A stretch of 64,000 nucleotides of DNA from JAGXRK01 sp963714415. Lineage in GTDB: Bacteria > Bacteroidota > Ignavibacteria > Ignavibacteriales > Ignavibacteriaceae. Position 1 is the stretch's first letter. Each line of letters starts with the position of its first letter. Of the stretch, positions 21,512 to 31,500 are shown piece by piece. The stretch lies in assembly GCA_963714415.1 (NCBI GenBank), contig CAVQOL010000005.1:1-64000 (forward strand), written 5' to 3'. Position numbers and translations under genes: made by a program. The notes beneath the pieces were generated by a model, which had not been told where the DNA came from, ran no database searches, and was given only the letters and a program-made list of their open reading frames with translations.

Positions 21512-21536
21512 GGATTCCCGCCTTCGCGGGAATGAC
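21512..21536. repeat. Right inverted repeat flanking the GIY-YIG gene
   Basis: GGATTCCCGCCTTCGCGGGAATGAC. Its reverse complement matches the left copy at 21131 with two differences. It overlaps the 5' flank of the GIY-YIG gene. Confidence 0.7.
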
Positions 21537-21642
21537 AAACTCGAGCAACTATCTACAAACTTAAAATATTTTTCATCATTATTCATCAAACTTTCATTAT
21601 TTTTGGCGATATTAAATACGTTTTTCTTATTGGAGTTTTAGT

Positions 21643-22779
21643 ATGAAATCTTCAGAACGTTTACTTTCGCTTGATGTGTTTAGGGGAATTACAATAATGG
21701 GAATGATACTTGTAAACAATCCCGGAACGTGGGGAGCAATTTATCCTCAATTAAGGCACGCAGAATGGCACGGCTGCACTTTTACAGATTTAATTTTTCC
21801 TTTCTTTCTTTTTATTGTTGGTGTAGCAATTTCATACTCGCTTACTAAACGCAAAGCTCAGGGCGGAAGTATGAAAGCTCTTTATCTAAATATTTTCAGA
21901 AGGACTATTATTCTTTTTGCACTTGGAATTATTTTAAGCGGATTTCCATTCGGTTTAATGCTCGATCATCAATTTTCGTGGGCTACAATAAGAATACCCG
22001 GAGTATTGCAGAGAATTGCAATTGTTTATTTATTGTCTTCAATTTTATTTCTTACTACAAGTACAAAGTTTCAATACTGGTTTACTGCAGCTATATTAGT
22101 TATTTATGCTGCATTGATGAGCTTTGTTCCTGTTCCGGGAGTTGGTTATGCAAACTACGAACCTACAACAAATCTTGCTGCCTGGTTAGATCGTTTAGTA
22201 CTCAATAACCATTTATGGTCTGGAACAAAAGTATGGGATCCTGAGGGTATCTTATCAACTCTTCCGGCAATTGGAAGTGCGATGCTCGGTATTTTTACCG
22301 GCAATTTATTAAGAAGTGAAAAAGATCCAACTACAAAAACTGTTTGGCTTTATGTTGGAGGAAGCGTTTTAATGGTCGCAGGATGGATATGGAGTTTTTG
22401 GTTCCCGTTAAATAAAAATATCTGGACAAGCTCTTATGTCCTTTATACCGCCGGACTTGCACTTTTCTTTCTTGCTTTCTGCTACTGGTTTATTGATGTT
22501 AAAAAAGTTACTTGGTGGATTAAACCTTTCCAGGTTTATGGATTGAATGCTATAACAGTTTTTTTCCTTTCAGGAATTGTTGGAAGATTGATGTATATGA
22601 TCCAATGGACAGGAGCGGACGGAAACTCAATCACATTAAAAAATTATTTGTTTAATAATTTTTTCTTATCGTGGTTGCAACCAATAAATGCTTCACTTGC
22701 CTGGGCAGTAGTCTATATTATGATATGGCTTGGATTGATGTGGATACTTTATGCAAAGAAAATATTTATTAAGGTATAG
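21643..22779 (+). CDS. NagX-like (HGSNAT/DUF5009-type) membrane acyltransferase
   Basis: A 378-residue polytopic protein starting RLLSLDVFRGITIMGMILVN, the motif of the heparan-alpha-glucosaminide N-acetyltransferase family, with HAEWHGCTFTDLIFPFFLF just after it (the active-site His/Asp region). Members acetylate amino sugars across the membrane or have related uses; NagX homologues often sit beside chitin or GlcNAc genes. Here it lies 2 bases before a beta-N-acetylglucosaminidase gene (nagZ), in keeping with amino-sugar handling. The frame is intact. Confidence 0.8.
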   Translation: MKSSERLLSLDVFRGITIMGMILVNNPGTWGAIYPQLRHAEWHGCTFTDLIFPFFLFIVGVAISYSLTKRKAQGGSMKALYLNIFRRTIILFALGIILSGFPFGLMLDHQFSWATIRIPGVLQRIAIVYLLSSILFLTTSTKFQYWFTAAILVIYAALMSFVPVPGVGYANYEPTTNLAAWLDRLVLNNHLWSGTKVWDPEGILSTLPAIGSAMLGIFTGNLLRSEKDPTTKTVWLYVGGSVLMVAGWIWSFWFPLNKNIWTSSYVLYTAGLALFFLAFCYWFIDVKKVTWWIKPFQVYGLNAITVFFLSGIVGRLMYMIQWTGADGNSITLKNYLFNNFFLSWLQPINASLAWAVVYIMIWLGLMWILYAKKIFIKV

Positions 22780-22781
22780 AA

Positions 22782-24133
22782 TTGACAAAAAAATTTTTAC
22801 TGATCATTTTATTCTCAAATATTGCATTTGCCCAAACATCTCTTGAGCATAAAATATCCCAAATGATTATGGTCGGTTTTCCAGGAACTGAACTGACCGA
22901 TACGATGATTGTTAATGATATTCAGCAAAGAAAAGTTGGCGGCGTAATTTTAATGGGCTATAATATTACCTCACCGTCTCAGGTTCAGCAATTGACAAAC
23001 AGCTTACAATCAATTTCTCAAACTCCGCTTTTCATTTCTGTTGATCAGGAAGGTGGAAGGGTAGCAAGGCTGAGAGAATCTAACGGTTTTGAGAATACTA
23101 AAACTGCTTATGAAATTGGAACTATTATCAATAAAGAAGATACAACACGTGATTGGGCAGGACTTAATGGCTGGTTGGCTGCTGCAAAGCGGATTTAATG
23201 TGAATCTGGCTCCTGTAGCTGATGTAAATGTTAATCCCTATTAGTCCTGCAATTGGACTTAAGGATAGAAGTTTTTCGGAAATTCCTGATTCTGTTTTTT
23301 ATCACTGCAACTGGTTCATTGATGAGTTTAACAAGGAAAATATATTTACAACTTTAAAACACTTTCCCGGTCACGGAAGTGCTGCTGATGATAGTCATGA
23401 CGGATTTACTGATATCACGAATACCTGGGCAGATTCAGAATTAATTCCCTATCAAAAATTAATTGAAAATGGATTTGATGATTTTATTATGAGCGGTCAT
23501 CTTTACAATGCAAATTTAGATTCAGTTTATCCAGCCTCTCTCTCTCAGAAAGTATTGAAAGGTTTGCTTAGAGACACATTGACATTTGATGGATTGATAA
23601 TCACTGATGGAATGTTTATGGGGGCAATAACAGAAAATTATACTTTTGATGAAGCAGTTACTCTTGCTATAAATGCAGGTAATGATATTCTTCTTTATAC
23701 ATCAAATAAACTTGATGGTAAATCTCTTGTTGATAGTATTGTGAATATTGTTGTTGATAAAATTGACCAGGGAATTATTACTCTGGAAAGAATAGATGAA
23801 TCGTATAACAGGATAATAATGAAGAAACAATTACTTACAAATGTTAAATATTTTGCTAATGAAATTATCCCCGATGCTTATAGTATTATTAATTATCCAA
23901 ATCCATTTAATTCCTCAACTCAGATTAGTGTTAAGATTGCGCAATCAGGAATTCTCTCTATTAAGGTTTATAATATTATTGGCGAATTAGTATCTGAAAT
24001 TGCAAATAGTTTTTATGAAGCCGGAACACATAAATTATTCTTTAATGCAAGTGAACTTGCTTCTGGAGTTTATTTATTAAGAATGAATATTGGTGAACAT
24101 TATTCTTCTCATAAAGTTATATTGATGAAGTAA
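22782..24133 (+). CDS. nagZ: Exported beta-N-acetylhexosaminidase (GH3, NagZ-like) with T9SS sorting tail, two frameshifts
   Basis: A GH3 glycoside hydrolase. FISVDQEGGRVARL binds substrate, KHFPGHGSAADDSHDG is the NagZ His-Asp catalytic loop, and LIITDGMFMGAI carries the Asp nucleophile. It starts with TTG at 22782 and a signal peptide (FLLIILFSNIAFAQTS). The last 75 residues are a T9SS type A sorting domain (NYPNPFNSSTQISVKIAQSG ... SGVYLLRMNI), so the enzyme is probably surface-exposed or released, unlike cytoplasmic NagZ. Two +1 breaks: near 23167 (extra A, restoring AGLMAGWLLQSGFNVN) and near 23238 (extra C, restoring NVNPISPAIG). Joined length is about 450 residues. Confidence 0.85.
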
Positions 24134-24148
24134 TTTGAAAGGAATATA

Positions 24149-24670
24149 ATGATGAAAATTCTGTTTGTAGTTCTACTTATTTCGATTAGTGTTTTTTCTC
24201 AGCAAAAACCACCTGAGACAGTGAAGTATATTGATCTTAATAAATATGTTGGTTTGTGGTATGAAATAGCCAAGATACAGAACAGCTTTCAAGATCATTG
24301 TGTTAAGGGGACAACAGCAAAATACGTCTTGAATGAAGACGGCGAAATTGAAGTAATCAATTCCTGTATTGATGAAGATGGTGAAATTGATGATGCAGAA
24401 GGAGTTGCAAGAGTAGTTGATAAAAAATCCAATGCGAAGTTGGAAGTTAGCTTTGTTAGCTTTTTAGGTTGGAGACCTTTTTGGGGAGATTACTGGATAA
24501 TTGGGATTGATGAAGACTATAAATGGGCAATAGTCGGGACTCCAAATAGAAAATATGGATGGGTGTTAAGCCGCACTCCGCAGTTGAATAATGAGACAAT
24601 GAGTGAGATATTTCAAATTCTAAAAGATCAGGGATATAATCCCAAAGATTTTGAAATGTCTAAGCATTGA
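24149..24670 (+). CDS. blc: Blc-type bacterial lipocalin
   Basis: A 173-residue lipocalin. DLNKYVGLWYEIAKIQNSFQ holds the GxW motif of the first strand, and GWVLSRTPQL near the end is the second conserved region. The signal peptide ends at VFSQQKPP and no lipobox cysteine is present, so it is likely a soluble periplasmic protein. Family members bind fatty acids or lysophospholipids and are linked to membrane stress. The gene follows nagZ by 15 bases. Confidence 0.9.
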   Translation: MMKILFVVLLISISVFSQQKPPETVKYIDLNKYVGLWYEIAKIQNSFQDHCVKGTTAKYVLNEDGEIEVINSCIDEDGEIDDAEGVARVVDKKSNAKLEVSFVSFLGWRPFWGDYWIIGIDEDYKWAIVGTPNRKYGWVLSRTPQLNNETMSEIFQILKDQGYNPKDFEMSKH

Positions 24671-24761
24671 ACTATAAATTATTTGACCGGAAAAGAAGTA
24701 TTCTTCTTATTATTGCATAAGATTTATTTCTCTTAAATAAACAATTTTACAATAATATTAT

Positions 24762-25610
24762 TTGACTGATTTAAAACTAACATACAGCAAAGCTAGAGAA
24801 CTGGCTTCAAATCACTATGAAAATTTTCCTGTAGTTTCATTCCTTATTCCGAAGCATTTACGAAACGATATCGCCATCATTTATTGGTTTGCAAGAACTG
24901 CAGATAATATTGCAGATGAAGGAGCAATGAATGAAACAAAAAGACTAAAACTGCTTGATGAATTTGAAAAATCATTTCACGATGCCCGTTCAGGAATTAT
25001 TGATTGTGAATTTTCACATGCTTTATTTGTAACAATAAAAAACAGAAATTTAACAACTAATCATTTTACTGATCTCATTTCAGCTTTCAGACAAGATGTG
25101 ACTAAGAAAAGATATGTTGATTTCAGGGAAGTGATGGATTATTGTAAAAGATCTGCAAATCCTGTAGGCAGATTAATCCTTGAGCTTTTTGATATAAGAA
25201 ATGAAAACGCTTTTCATTATTCCGATAAAATTTGCACAGCATTACAGTTAACAAATTTCTATCAGGATACTTATCGTGACTACAAAAAAGGAAGAATATA
25301 TTATCCTTTAAAAGAACTTGAAAAGTTTAAAGTATCAGAAAATCAGTTTGAGAAAAGGAAAATAAATGATAATTTCAGGTTATTAGTTAAACATAATATT
25401 GATAGAGCCGCATCCTTATTTGATGATGGTAAAAAACTTTACGATTATCTAAATGGCAGATTGAAATATGAAATAAAATGGACTATATCAGGCGGCGAGG
25501 AAATTCTTAACAAAATTCGTAAGAATAACTACAATGTTTTTTATAGCAGACCAACTTTGAGTAAAAAAAATATTATTAAGATTTTGCTCAGATCATTTTT
25601 AATTAAATAA
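24762..25610 (+). CDS. hpnC: Hydroxysqualene synthase HpnC
   Basis: A squalene/phytoene synthase-fold enzyme. The first Asp-rich motif is FARTADNIADE and the second QLTNFYQDTYRDYKKGRIYYP. Being first in the hpnC-hpnD-hpnE order identifies it as the enzyme that converts presqualene diphosphate to hydroxysqualene. It starts with TTG at 24762; 282 residues is normal. hpnD begins 4 bases downstream. The frame is intact. Confidence 0.9.
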   Translation: MTDLKLTYSKARELASNHYENFPVVSFLIPKHLRNDIAIIYWFARTADNIADEGAMNETKRLKLLDEFEKSFHDARSGIIDCEFSHALFVTIKNRNLTTNHFTDLISAFRQDVTKKRYVDFREVMDYCKRSANPVGRLILELFDIRNENAFHYSDKICTALQLTNFYQDTYRDYKKGRIYYPLKELEKFKVSENQFEKRKINDNFRLLVKHNIDRAASLFDDGKKLYDYLNGRLKYEIKWTISGGEEILNKIRKNNYNVFYSRPTLSKKNIIKILLRSFLIK

Positions 25611-25614
25611 TAAT

Positions 25615-26458
25615 ATGGCAGAAACAGCACAGGAAATAGCAAAGAAAAGTAAAAGCAGTTTTTATTATGCATTTAATCTTCTTCCGGCTGAGAAGAGGGA
25701 TGCGATGAATACTGTTTATGCATTCTGCCGTAAGACTGATGATATAATTGATGAAGGTACAGAATCTGTTAGAGATTAAATATGAAAAACTTCGAAAGTG
25801 GCGAATTGAATTTGAAAAAGCTTTCTCAGGGCAATCCGATTATTCTTTGCTGAATAAATTGGGTAAAACAATATCGAAGTTTGACATACCCCTTGATCCT
25901 TTCTTTGAACTGATAAAAGGAATGGAAATGGATCTTCAAAATGACAGATATAAATCCTTTGATGATCTTCAACTCTATTGCTACCGCGTAGCTTCCACTG
26001 TTGGATTGATGTGTATAGAAATTTTCGGATATAAAAATCCTTCAACAAAGGATTTTGCTGTTAATCTAGGCATTGCACTTCAGCTTACAAACATTCTCAG
26101 AGATATCAGCAGAGATGCGGATAGTGGAAGGATTTATTTACCGCAGGATGATCTGAAAAATTTCGGTTATTCCGATCTGGAAGTTCTAAACAAAGTCTAC
26201 AATGATAACTTTAAAAATATGATGATTTATGAAGTTGGAAGAGCTAAGAGATATTTTGAACTCGCTACTTCAAATTTAGACTTGGATGATAAGAAAACTA
26301 TGTTTGCAGCCCGTGCTATGCAGCATATTTATTACAAAATGCTGGAAAAAATTATTGCTGCCGAATATGATGTGTACAATAAAAATATTAAAGTATCCAC
26401 TTTTGAAAAAGTTGGGATATCATTTGGCGTTTGGGCAAAGTATAGTTTAGTTTATTAA
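25615..26458 (+). CDS. hpnD: Presqualene diphosphate synthase HpnD, one frameshift
   Basis: Condenses two farnesyl diphosphates to presqualene diphosphate. The ATG at 25615 gives MAETAQEIAKKSKSSFYYAF; CRKTDDIIDE is the first Asp motif and QLTNILRDISRDADSGRIYLP the second. A stop appears at 25777 because of one extra T (GATTAAATATGAA); removing it gives VRDKYEKLRKWRIEFEKAF and an intact protein of about 280 residues. The stop overlaps the hpnE ATG by one base (TAATG), indicating translational coupling. Confidence 0.88.
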
Positions 26459-27795
26459 TGAATAAATGCATTGTAATTGGAGGTGGATTTGCGGGACTGA
26501 CAACTGCTGCTTACCTTGTTAATAAAAACCTCAAAGTAGATCTTCTTGAAGCTTCTCCAAAACTGGGCGGAAGAGCGTATTCATTTTTATCAAAAGACGG
26601 AACAACCATTATTGATAACGGTCAACACATATTAATGGGCTGTTACAATGAAACTCTCCGTTTTATAAAAATGATAGGTGCAAAAGATAATCTTATTTAT
26701 CAGTCCGAACTCGAAATAAATTTTCTTAAGGAAGGATTCGAGCGTATAAAACTCGAAGCAGCTTCATTTCCGCATCCATTCAATTTATTATTTGGAATAC
26801 TTAACTATAAAGCTATTGGATTTAAAGACAGATTAAAAATTCTTAAGTTTTTTTTCAAAATGTTTTCTTATTCCGAAAATGAATTAAAGCGTTTAACTGT
26901 TGAGGAATGGCTAAGAAAGGAAAAGCAGAACAGCAGAATCAATAAAGCATTGTGGGAAGTGATTGCGGTTGGTACCTTAAATACAAGCATAAAAAAAGCA
27001 TCGGCCAAAATATTTTCCGATGTCCTTAAAGAAATTTTTTTAAATGGGAAATTTGCTTCAACTGTTATACTTCCTAAATACGGACTTACAGAAACATATT
27101 GTGATAAGGCTCAGGCTTTTATTGAAAGAAACGGCGGAAGAATTTACACATCCCGCACAGTTACTGGATTGAAAATTGAAAATGATAAAATTGTTGAAGT
27201 ACAAACCGATGAAGGAAATATAAATGATTTCGATTGTGTTGTCTCAGCAATTCCTTTTTATGCATTGCAAAAAATAATTCCTGTTTCTTATCTGAATAAA
27301 AGACCTGAACTGAGATATTCGGCAATATTGTCTGTCCATTTATGGTTGAAAAAGAATCCGTTAAAAGAAGAATTTTACGGATTAATAAATTCGCCTGTGC
27401 ACTGGATTTTTAATAAAAAAACTCATCTCACTTTAGTTGTTAGTGATGCAGATTATTTAGTTGAGAAAACCAAAGAAGAAATTTTTAATATCATTGCAAA
27501 AGAATTAAAAAAGTTTACCGGAGTTTCTGAAGATAATATCACCGATTATCATGTAATCAAAGAAAAACGGGCAACATTCGTTCCTGCTGAAAATATAATC
27601 AACTCGCGTCCCTCTGTTATTACAGGGTTGGAGAATTTTTTTGTGACAGGTGATTGGGTAGACACTAATTTACCGTCTACAATTGAAAGTGCAGTTAAAA
27701 GCGGAAGATTGGCAACCGATGCTATCTTTCACGCAAAATCTTGTAAATTTAATTTCTACAATGAACGAAAAAAGAATAATGTTAGAAAAAGCTAA
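26458..27795 (+). CDS. hpnE: Hydroxysqualene dehydroxylase HpnE
   Basis: A FAD-dependent amine-oxidase-type enzyme that reduces hydroxysqualene to squalene. The dinucleotide-binding motif is at the N-terminus (CIVIGGGFAGLTTAAYL), followed by GGRAYSF, and the C-terminal FAD motif is VTGDWVDTNLPSTIESAVKSG. 445 residues, intact. Together with hpnC and hpnD it completes squalene synthesis from farnesyl diphosphate; no squalene-hopene cyclase is in this window. Confidence 0.9.
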   Translation: MNKCIVIGGGFAGLTTAAYLVNKNLKVDLLEASPKLGGRAYSFLSKDGTTIIDNGQHILMGCYNETLRFIKMIGAKDNLIYQSELEINFLKEGFERIKLEAASFPHPFNLLFGILNYKAIGFKDRLKILKFFFKMFSYSENELKRLTVEEWLRKEKQNSRINKALWEVIAVGTLNTSIKKASAKIFSDVLKEIFLNGKFASTVILPKYGLTETYCDKAQAFIERNGGRIYTSRTVTGLKIENDKIVEVQTDEGNINDFDCVVSAIPFYALQKIIPVSYLNKRPELRYSAILSVHLWLKKNPLKEEFYGLINSPVHWIFNKKTHLTLVVSDADYLVEKTKEEIFNIIAKELKKFTGVSEDNITDYHVIKEKRATFVPAENIINSRPSVITGLENFFVTGDWVDTNLPSTIESAVKSGRLATDAIFHAKSCKFNFYNERKKNNVRKS

Positions 27796-28300
27796 ATACT
27801 ATATTGATAAGCTTCAACTACTTCCACACCCTGAGGGCGGATATTACAGAGAAGTCTATCGTGCTGGTGAAATGATTTTAGCTGAACATCTTCCCGGAAA
27901 CTTTAAAGGGAATCGTAATATTTCAACATCAATTTATTTTCTTCTGCAGAAAAATGATTTTTCTGCTTTTCATAAATTAAAATCCGATGAACTTTGGCAC
28001 TTTTATGATGGATCTGCTATTAAGATCTCATTATTTGATGAAGAGGAAAAATTCAGTGAGATATTTTTAGGAAAGAACATTACAGATGGGGAAAATTTTC
28101 AAACAATAATAAAAAAGAATTGTTGGTTTGCCGCGGAGCTTGCAGATAAAAGTTCTTTTGCTCTTGTTGGCTGTACAGTTTCACCGGGATTTGATTTTCA
28201 GGATTTCGAAATGGCTGACTGTGAAGATCTTATTAAAAAATTACCTGGCTATGAAGATAAGATTAAAAGACTATGCAAAAAGCAGGCAAAGGCAAAATGA
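27761..28300 (+). CDS. DUF985 cupin-fold protein
   Basis: A small beta-barrel protein of the cupin DUF985 family: LLPHPEGGYYREVYR and the core SIYFLLQKNDFSAFHKLKSDELWHFYDG are characteristic, and LVGCTVSPGFDFQDFEMAD ends the domain. The start at 27761 overlaps the end of hpnE by 35 bases; the ATG at 27779 is an alternative. Some family members are annotated as sugar-phosphate epimerase-like, but the function is unknown. Its overlap with hpnE suggests co-transcription only. Confidence 0.8.
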   Translation: MNEKRIMLEKAKYYIDKLQLLPHPEGGYYREVYRAGEMILAEHLPGNFKGNRNISTSIYFLLQKNDFSAFHKLKSDELWHFYDGSAIKISLFDEEEKFSEIFLGKNITDGENFQTIIKKNCWFAAELADKSSFALVGCTVSPGFDFQDFEMADCEDLIKKLPGYEDKIKRLCKKQAKAK

Positions 28301-28327
28301 AGGTGAGAAAAATAAATACCTTCATTT
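28295..28327 (+). terminator. Terminator after the hpn operon
   Basis: AAATGAAGGT pairs with ACCTTCATTT across a 13-base loop, overlapping the stop codon of the cupin gene and followed by a T-containing stretch. Confidence 0.65.
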
Positions 28328-28536
28328 GTACTTGAACTTCTGATAATTTAATGTTGTAATAATAAAAAAAAAGCCTTATTTACTTGTTGAAATTCAAACT
28401 CATTTTATCTAATTTTTTGCGTCGAAAATAAAATAAAAGGAGATATTTATCGATTCTTTTCTACGGTCTTTATAATTCTCTTAGGTTAAATTTTATCAAA
28501 CGCAAAATATTAAATCTGCTCTCCGAGTTATTCCGC

Positions 28537-31500
28537 ATGCTGTTATTTGCAGCAATAATTTTTTATGCGGGTATTAATGTTGGATTAAACTCTAAAAAGA
28601 GCACCCAGCTAAATAGTCAATTCTGGCTAAAAGCCTACTTGTCTTATTTATCGGAAACTGATTTAGCAGTTAATGCAGCAGAATCAACCGCGCCACTTTA
28701 TACAAACCAGTCAGAATTAAAAGATATAATCATAAATTTCGAAGCACCTCCCGATACAGGCGAAAGCGAAACAAATCCCGATTCAATATTTGTTAATGAT
28801 ACACTTGATGTACATGCAGATTCCCTTATTGATCCTTTTACCTTACTTGAAGATACAGTTAAAGTTGATTCGATGGCTTTGGACTCAACCGGAAGGTTAG
28901 AACATTTCAGATATCAACGTGAAGACGTTCCTTATGTTCAGCTTAAAGAAAGAAAAAGATCTAAATTTTTTGTTGAACCTTCCCAAACGTCAAAACAAAG
29001 AAAAGTAACTATTGATTCTACGGGAAATTTTGTCGAGATACGTGAAATTACAGCAGGCAAAGATTCCAAGATATTATTAAGAGTACCGATTGAAGAATAT
29101 GTTCAGGAAAAGATAAGGCTTCGTGAAAGGAAACTATGGGAGGATTTAGGATATAAGTATGAATTGAAGGATGATAAAGTCGGTCTCGGTGATCTTATAA
29201 AAAGCATTACGGATTTTGAAATTCCATTACCAAGTGTTGGTATACTTACTATTTTTGGTGAACCAAAAATTAGATTGACAATCGGAGGACAGGTACAGAT
29301 TCGCGGTGCCTGGAGAAATGAAACAACAGAAGGTGTTACTGCTTCCAGACTTGGAAATACCAGAAATGAACCCGACTTTAAACAACAAGTTCAGATAAAT
29401 GTGAACGGAACGATCGGCGATAAACTTAACATAGCTGCAGACTGGAACACGGAAAGAACGTTTGAATATGAGAACCAGCTTAAAATAAAATACACCGGTT
29501 ATGATGATGAAATTATTCAAAGTATTGAAGCCGGTAACGTAACACTTCAAACTTCTCCTCTTATCGGCGGGAGTGAAGCTTTATTTGGTTTGAAAGCTCA
29601 ATTTAAGATGGGTCCTTTTACTCTTACTACTTTAGCAAGTCAGAAGAAAGGTGAAACAAAAGAAGTTACTGTTTCTAGTGGAACAACTTCTCAGGAATTT
29701 CAGATACGTGCATATGATTACTCAACAAACCATTACTTTCTCGATACTTTATATGCAAGTACGAATCCTGATTTAGATCTTTTTAATAAATACTACGGCA
29801 AACCTACACCTGAAATTAACAACAATTATTTTGTAAAAGATATTCAGGTCTGGAAATCTATTAATGTTATCAACATTGACAAATCTAAAGAGAGAGATGC
29901 AAATGCTTATATAAATCTCCCCTCAATCCCTTTAAATGGAGCTTATGACGAAAGTCTTAGAAATGATATTGAAAATCCTATAGAGGGTGAAGAAGAATTT
30001 GGTCGATTCTTGTTATTAACTCCAGATGTAGATTATACTCTGCAACAGGAAACAGGTTTTATTACTTTCAAAACAGCTATTAATGATCAGGATATAATTG
30101 CAGTAGCTTATCGAACTGAAAATGGACAAGGTAATGACGACGACGGTATCTTTGGTGAATTCCTAACACCAGCAGATACGAATACATCAAAAAAACTTAT
30201 TCTTAAATTAGTTAAGCCCAATGGTCTTCAACCACGATATGAAACAGCGTGGAAACTTCAGCTTAAAAATATTTATCCTGTTGGCGCAAGAAATATAAAA
30301 CCAGATGGTTTTGAGTTTGATATTAAATATGAGATTGATGGTAGTGAGGCAGTTTCAGAAGTGCAGGGTGCAACCGGTCTTATAAGGTTTTTAAATGCAT
30401 TTGGATTTGATAACACCGGATCCAGCGGGCAGGGTGATCCGGACAATAAATTTGATTACAGACCGGGAATAACAATTTTTCCCGTAACAGGTGAAATTAT
30501 TTTTCCAACGCTTCAGCCTTTTGCTAATAATTTACCTGATGGACTGACAGATAATTTTAGATATGATTCCATTTATACAACTTCTAAAACATTTGCCCGT
30601 CAGAATAAAGTCAATGATAAATGGATATTGGTAGGGAAAAGTTCGGGTGATGCATCTTCAACTTATCAACTTGGATTTAATGTTGTTGAAAATTCAGTAA
30701 GAGTTTTACTTAACGGCAGGGAACTAACCCCCAATGTCGATTATTCAGTAGATTATAATATCGGTACTTTAACAATCAGAAATGATGCGGCACTTGTACC
30801 CGGAGCTGATCTCAGGATTACTTATGAACAAAACGATCTTTTTCAGTTAGCATCAAAAACTTTGTTGGGTGCAAGAGGTATTTACGAGTTTTCTAAGAAA
30901 ACCAGACTCGGATTTTCGATTTTGAATTTGAATCAGCAGACTTTAAGTGATAAAGTAAGAATTGGTGAGGAACCTCTTAGCAATACTATTTACGGTTTAG
31001 ATTTTACTACTCAGGCTGATCTTCCTATTGTTACAAAAGCAATAGACAACATTTTTTCAACACGTGAAATGTCATCATTCACTTTATCCGGCGAGTATGC
31101 TTACATAGATCCCGATCCAAACACAAAGAAAAGTACTGTATTGTCAGATGGCGGAAAAAGCATTGCTTACATAGATGATTTTGAAGGTGCTAAAAGAATA
31201 ATTCCTATTGGTGTTTCTTATACTTCATGGAGAGATTTAAGTCCACCTGATTCATTAACGTACTTACCCGGTTTAAGCCGGCTTGAACGGATGGATCATA
31301 AAGGAAAAACTTTTTGGTTTACAAGAACTCCTTCTGATATTACGGTAGAACAGATTTATGGTGATCGTAAGCAGGTTGCCAGATCAGATCAACAAGTAAG
31401 TGTAATGGATTTTGTTTTTATGCCAGATACACCGGGAACATATAATTATACTCCTGAACTTTCTGATCCAAGTAAAAGCTGGGGTGGAAATATGAAAATT

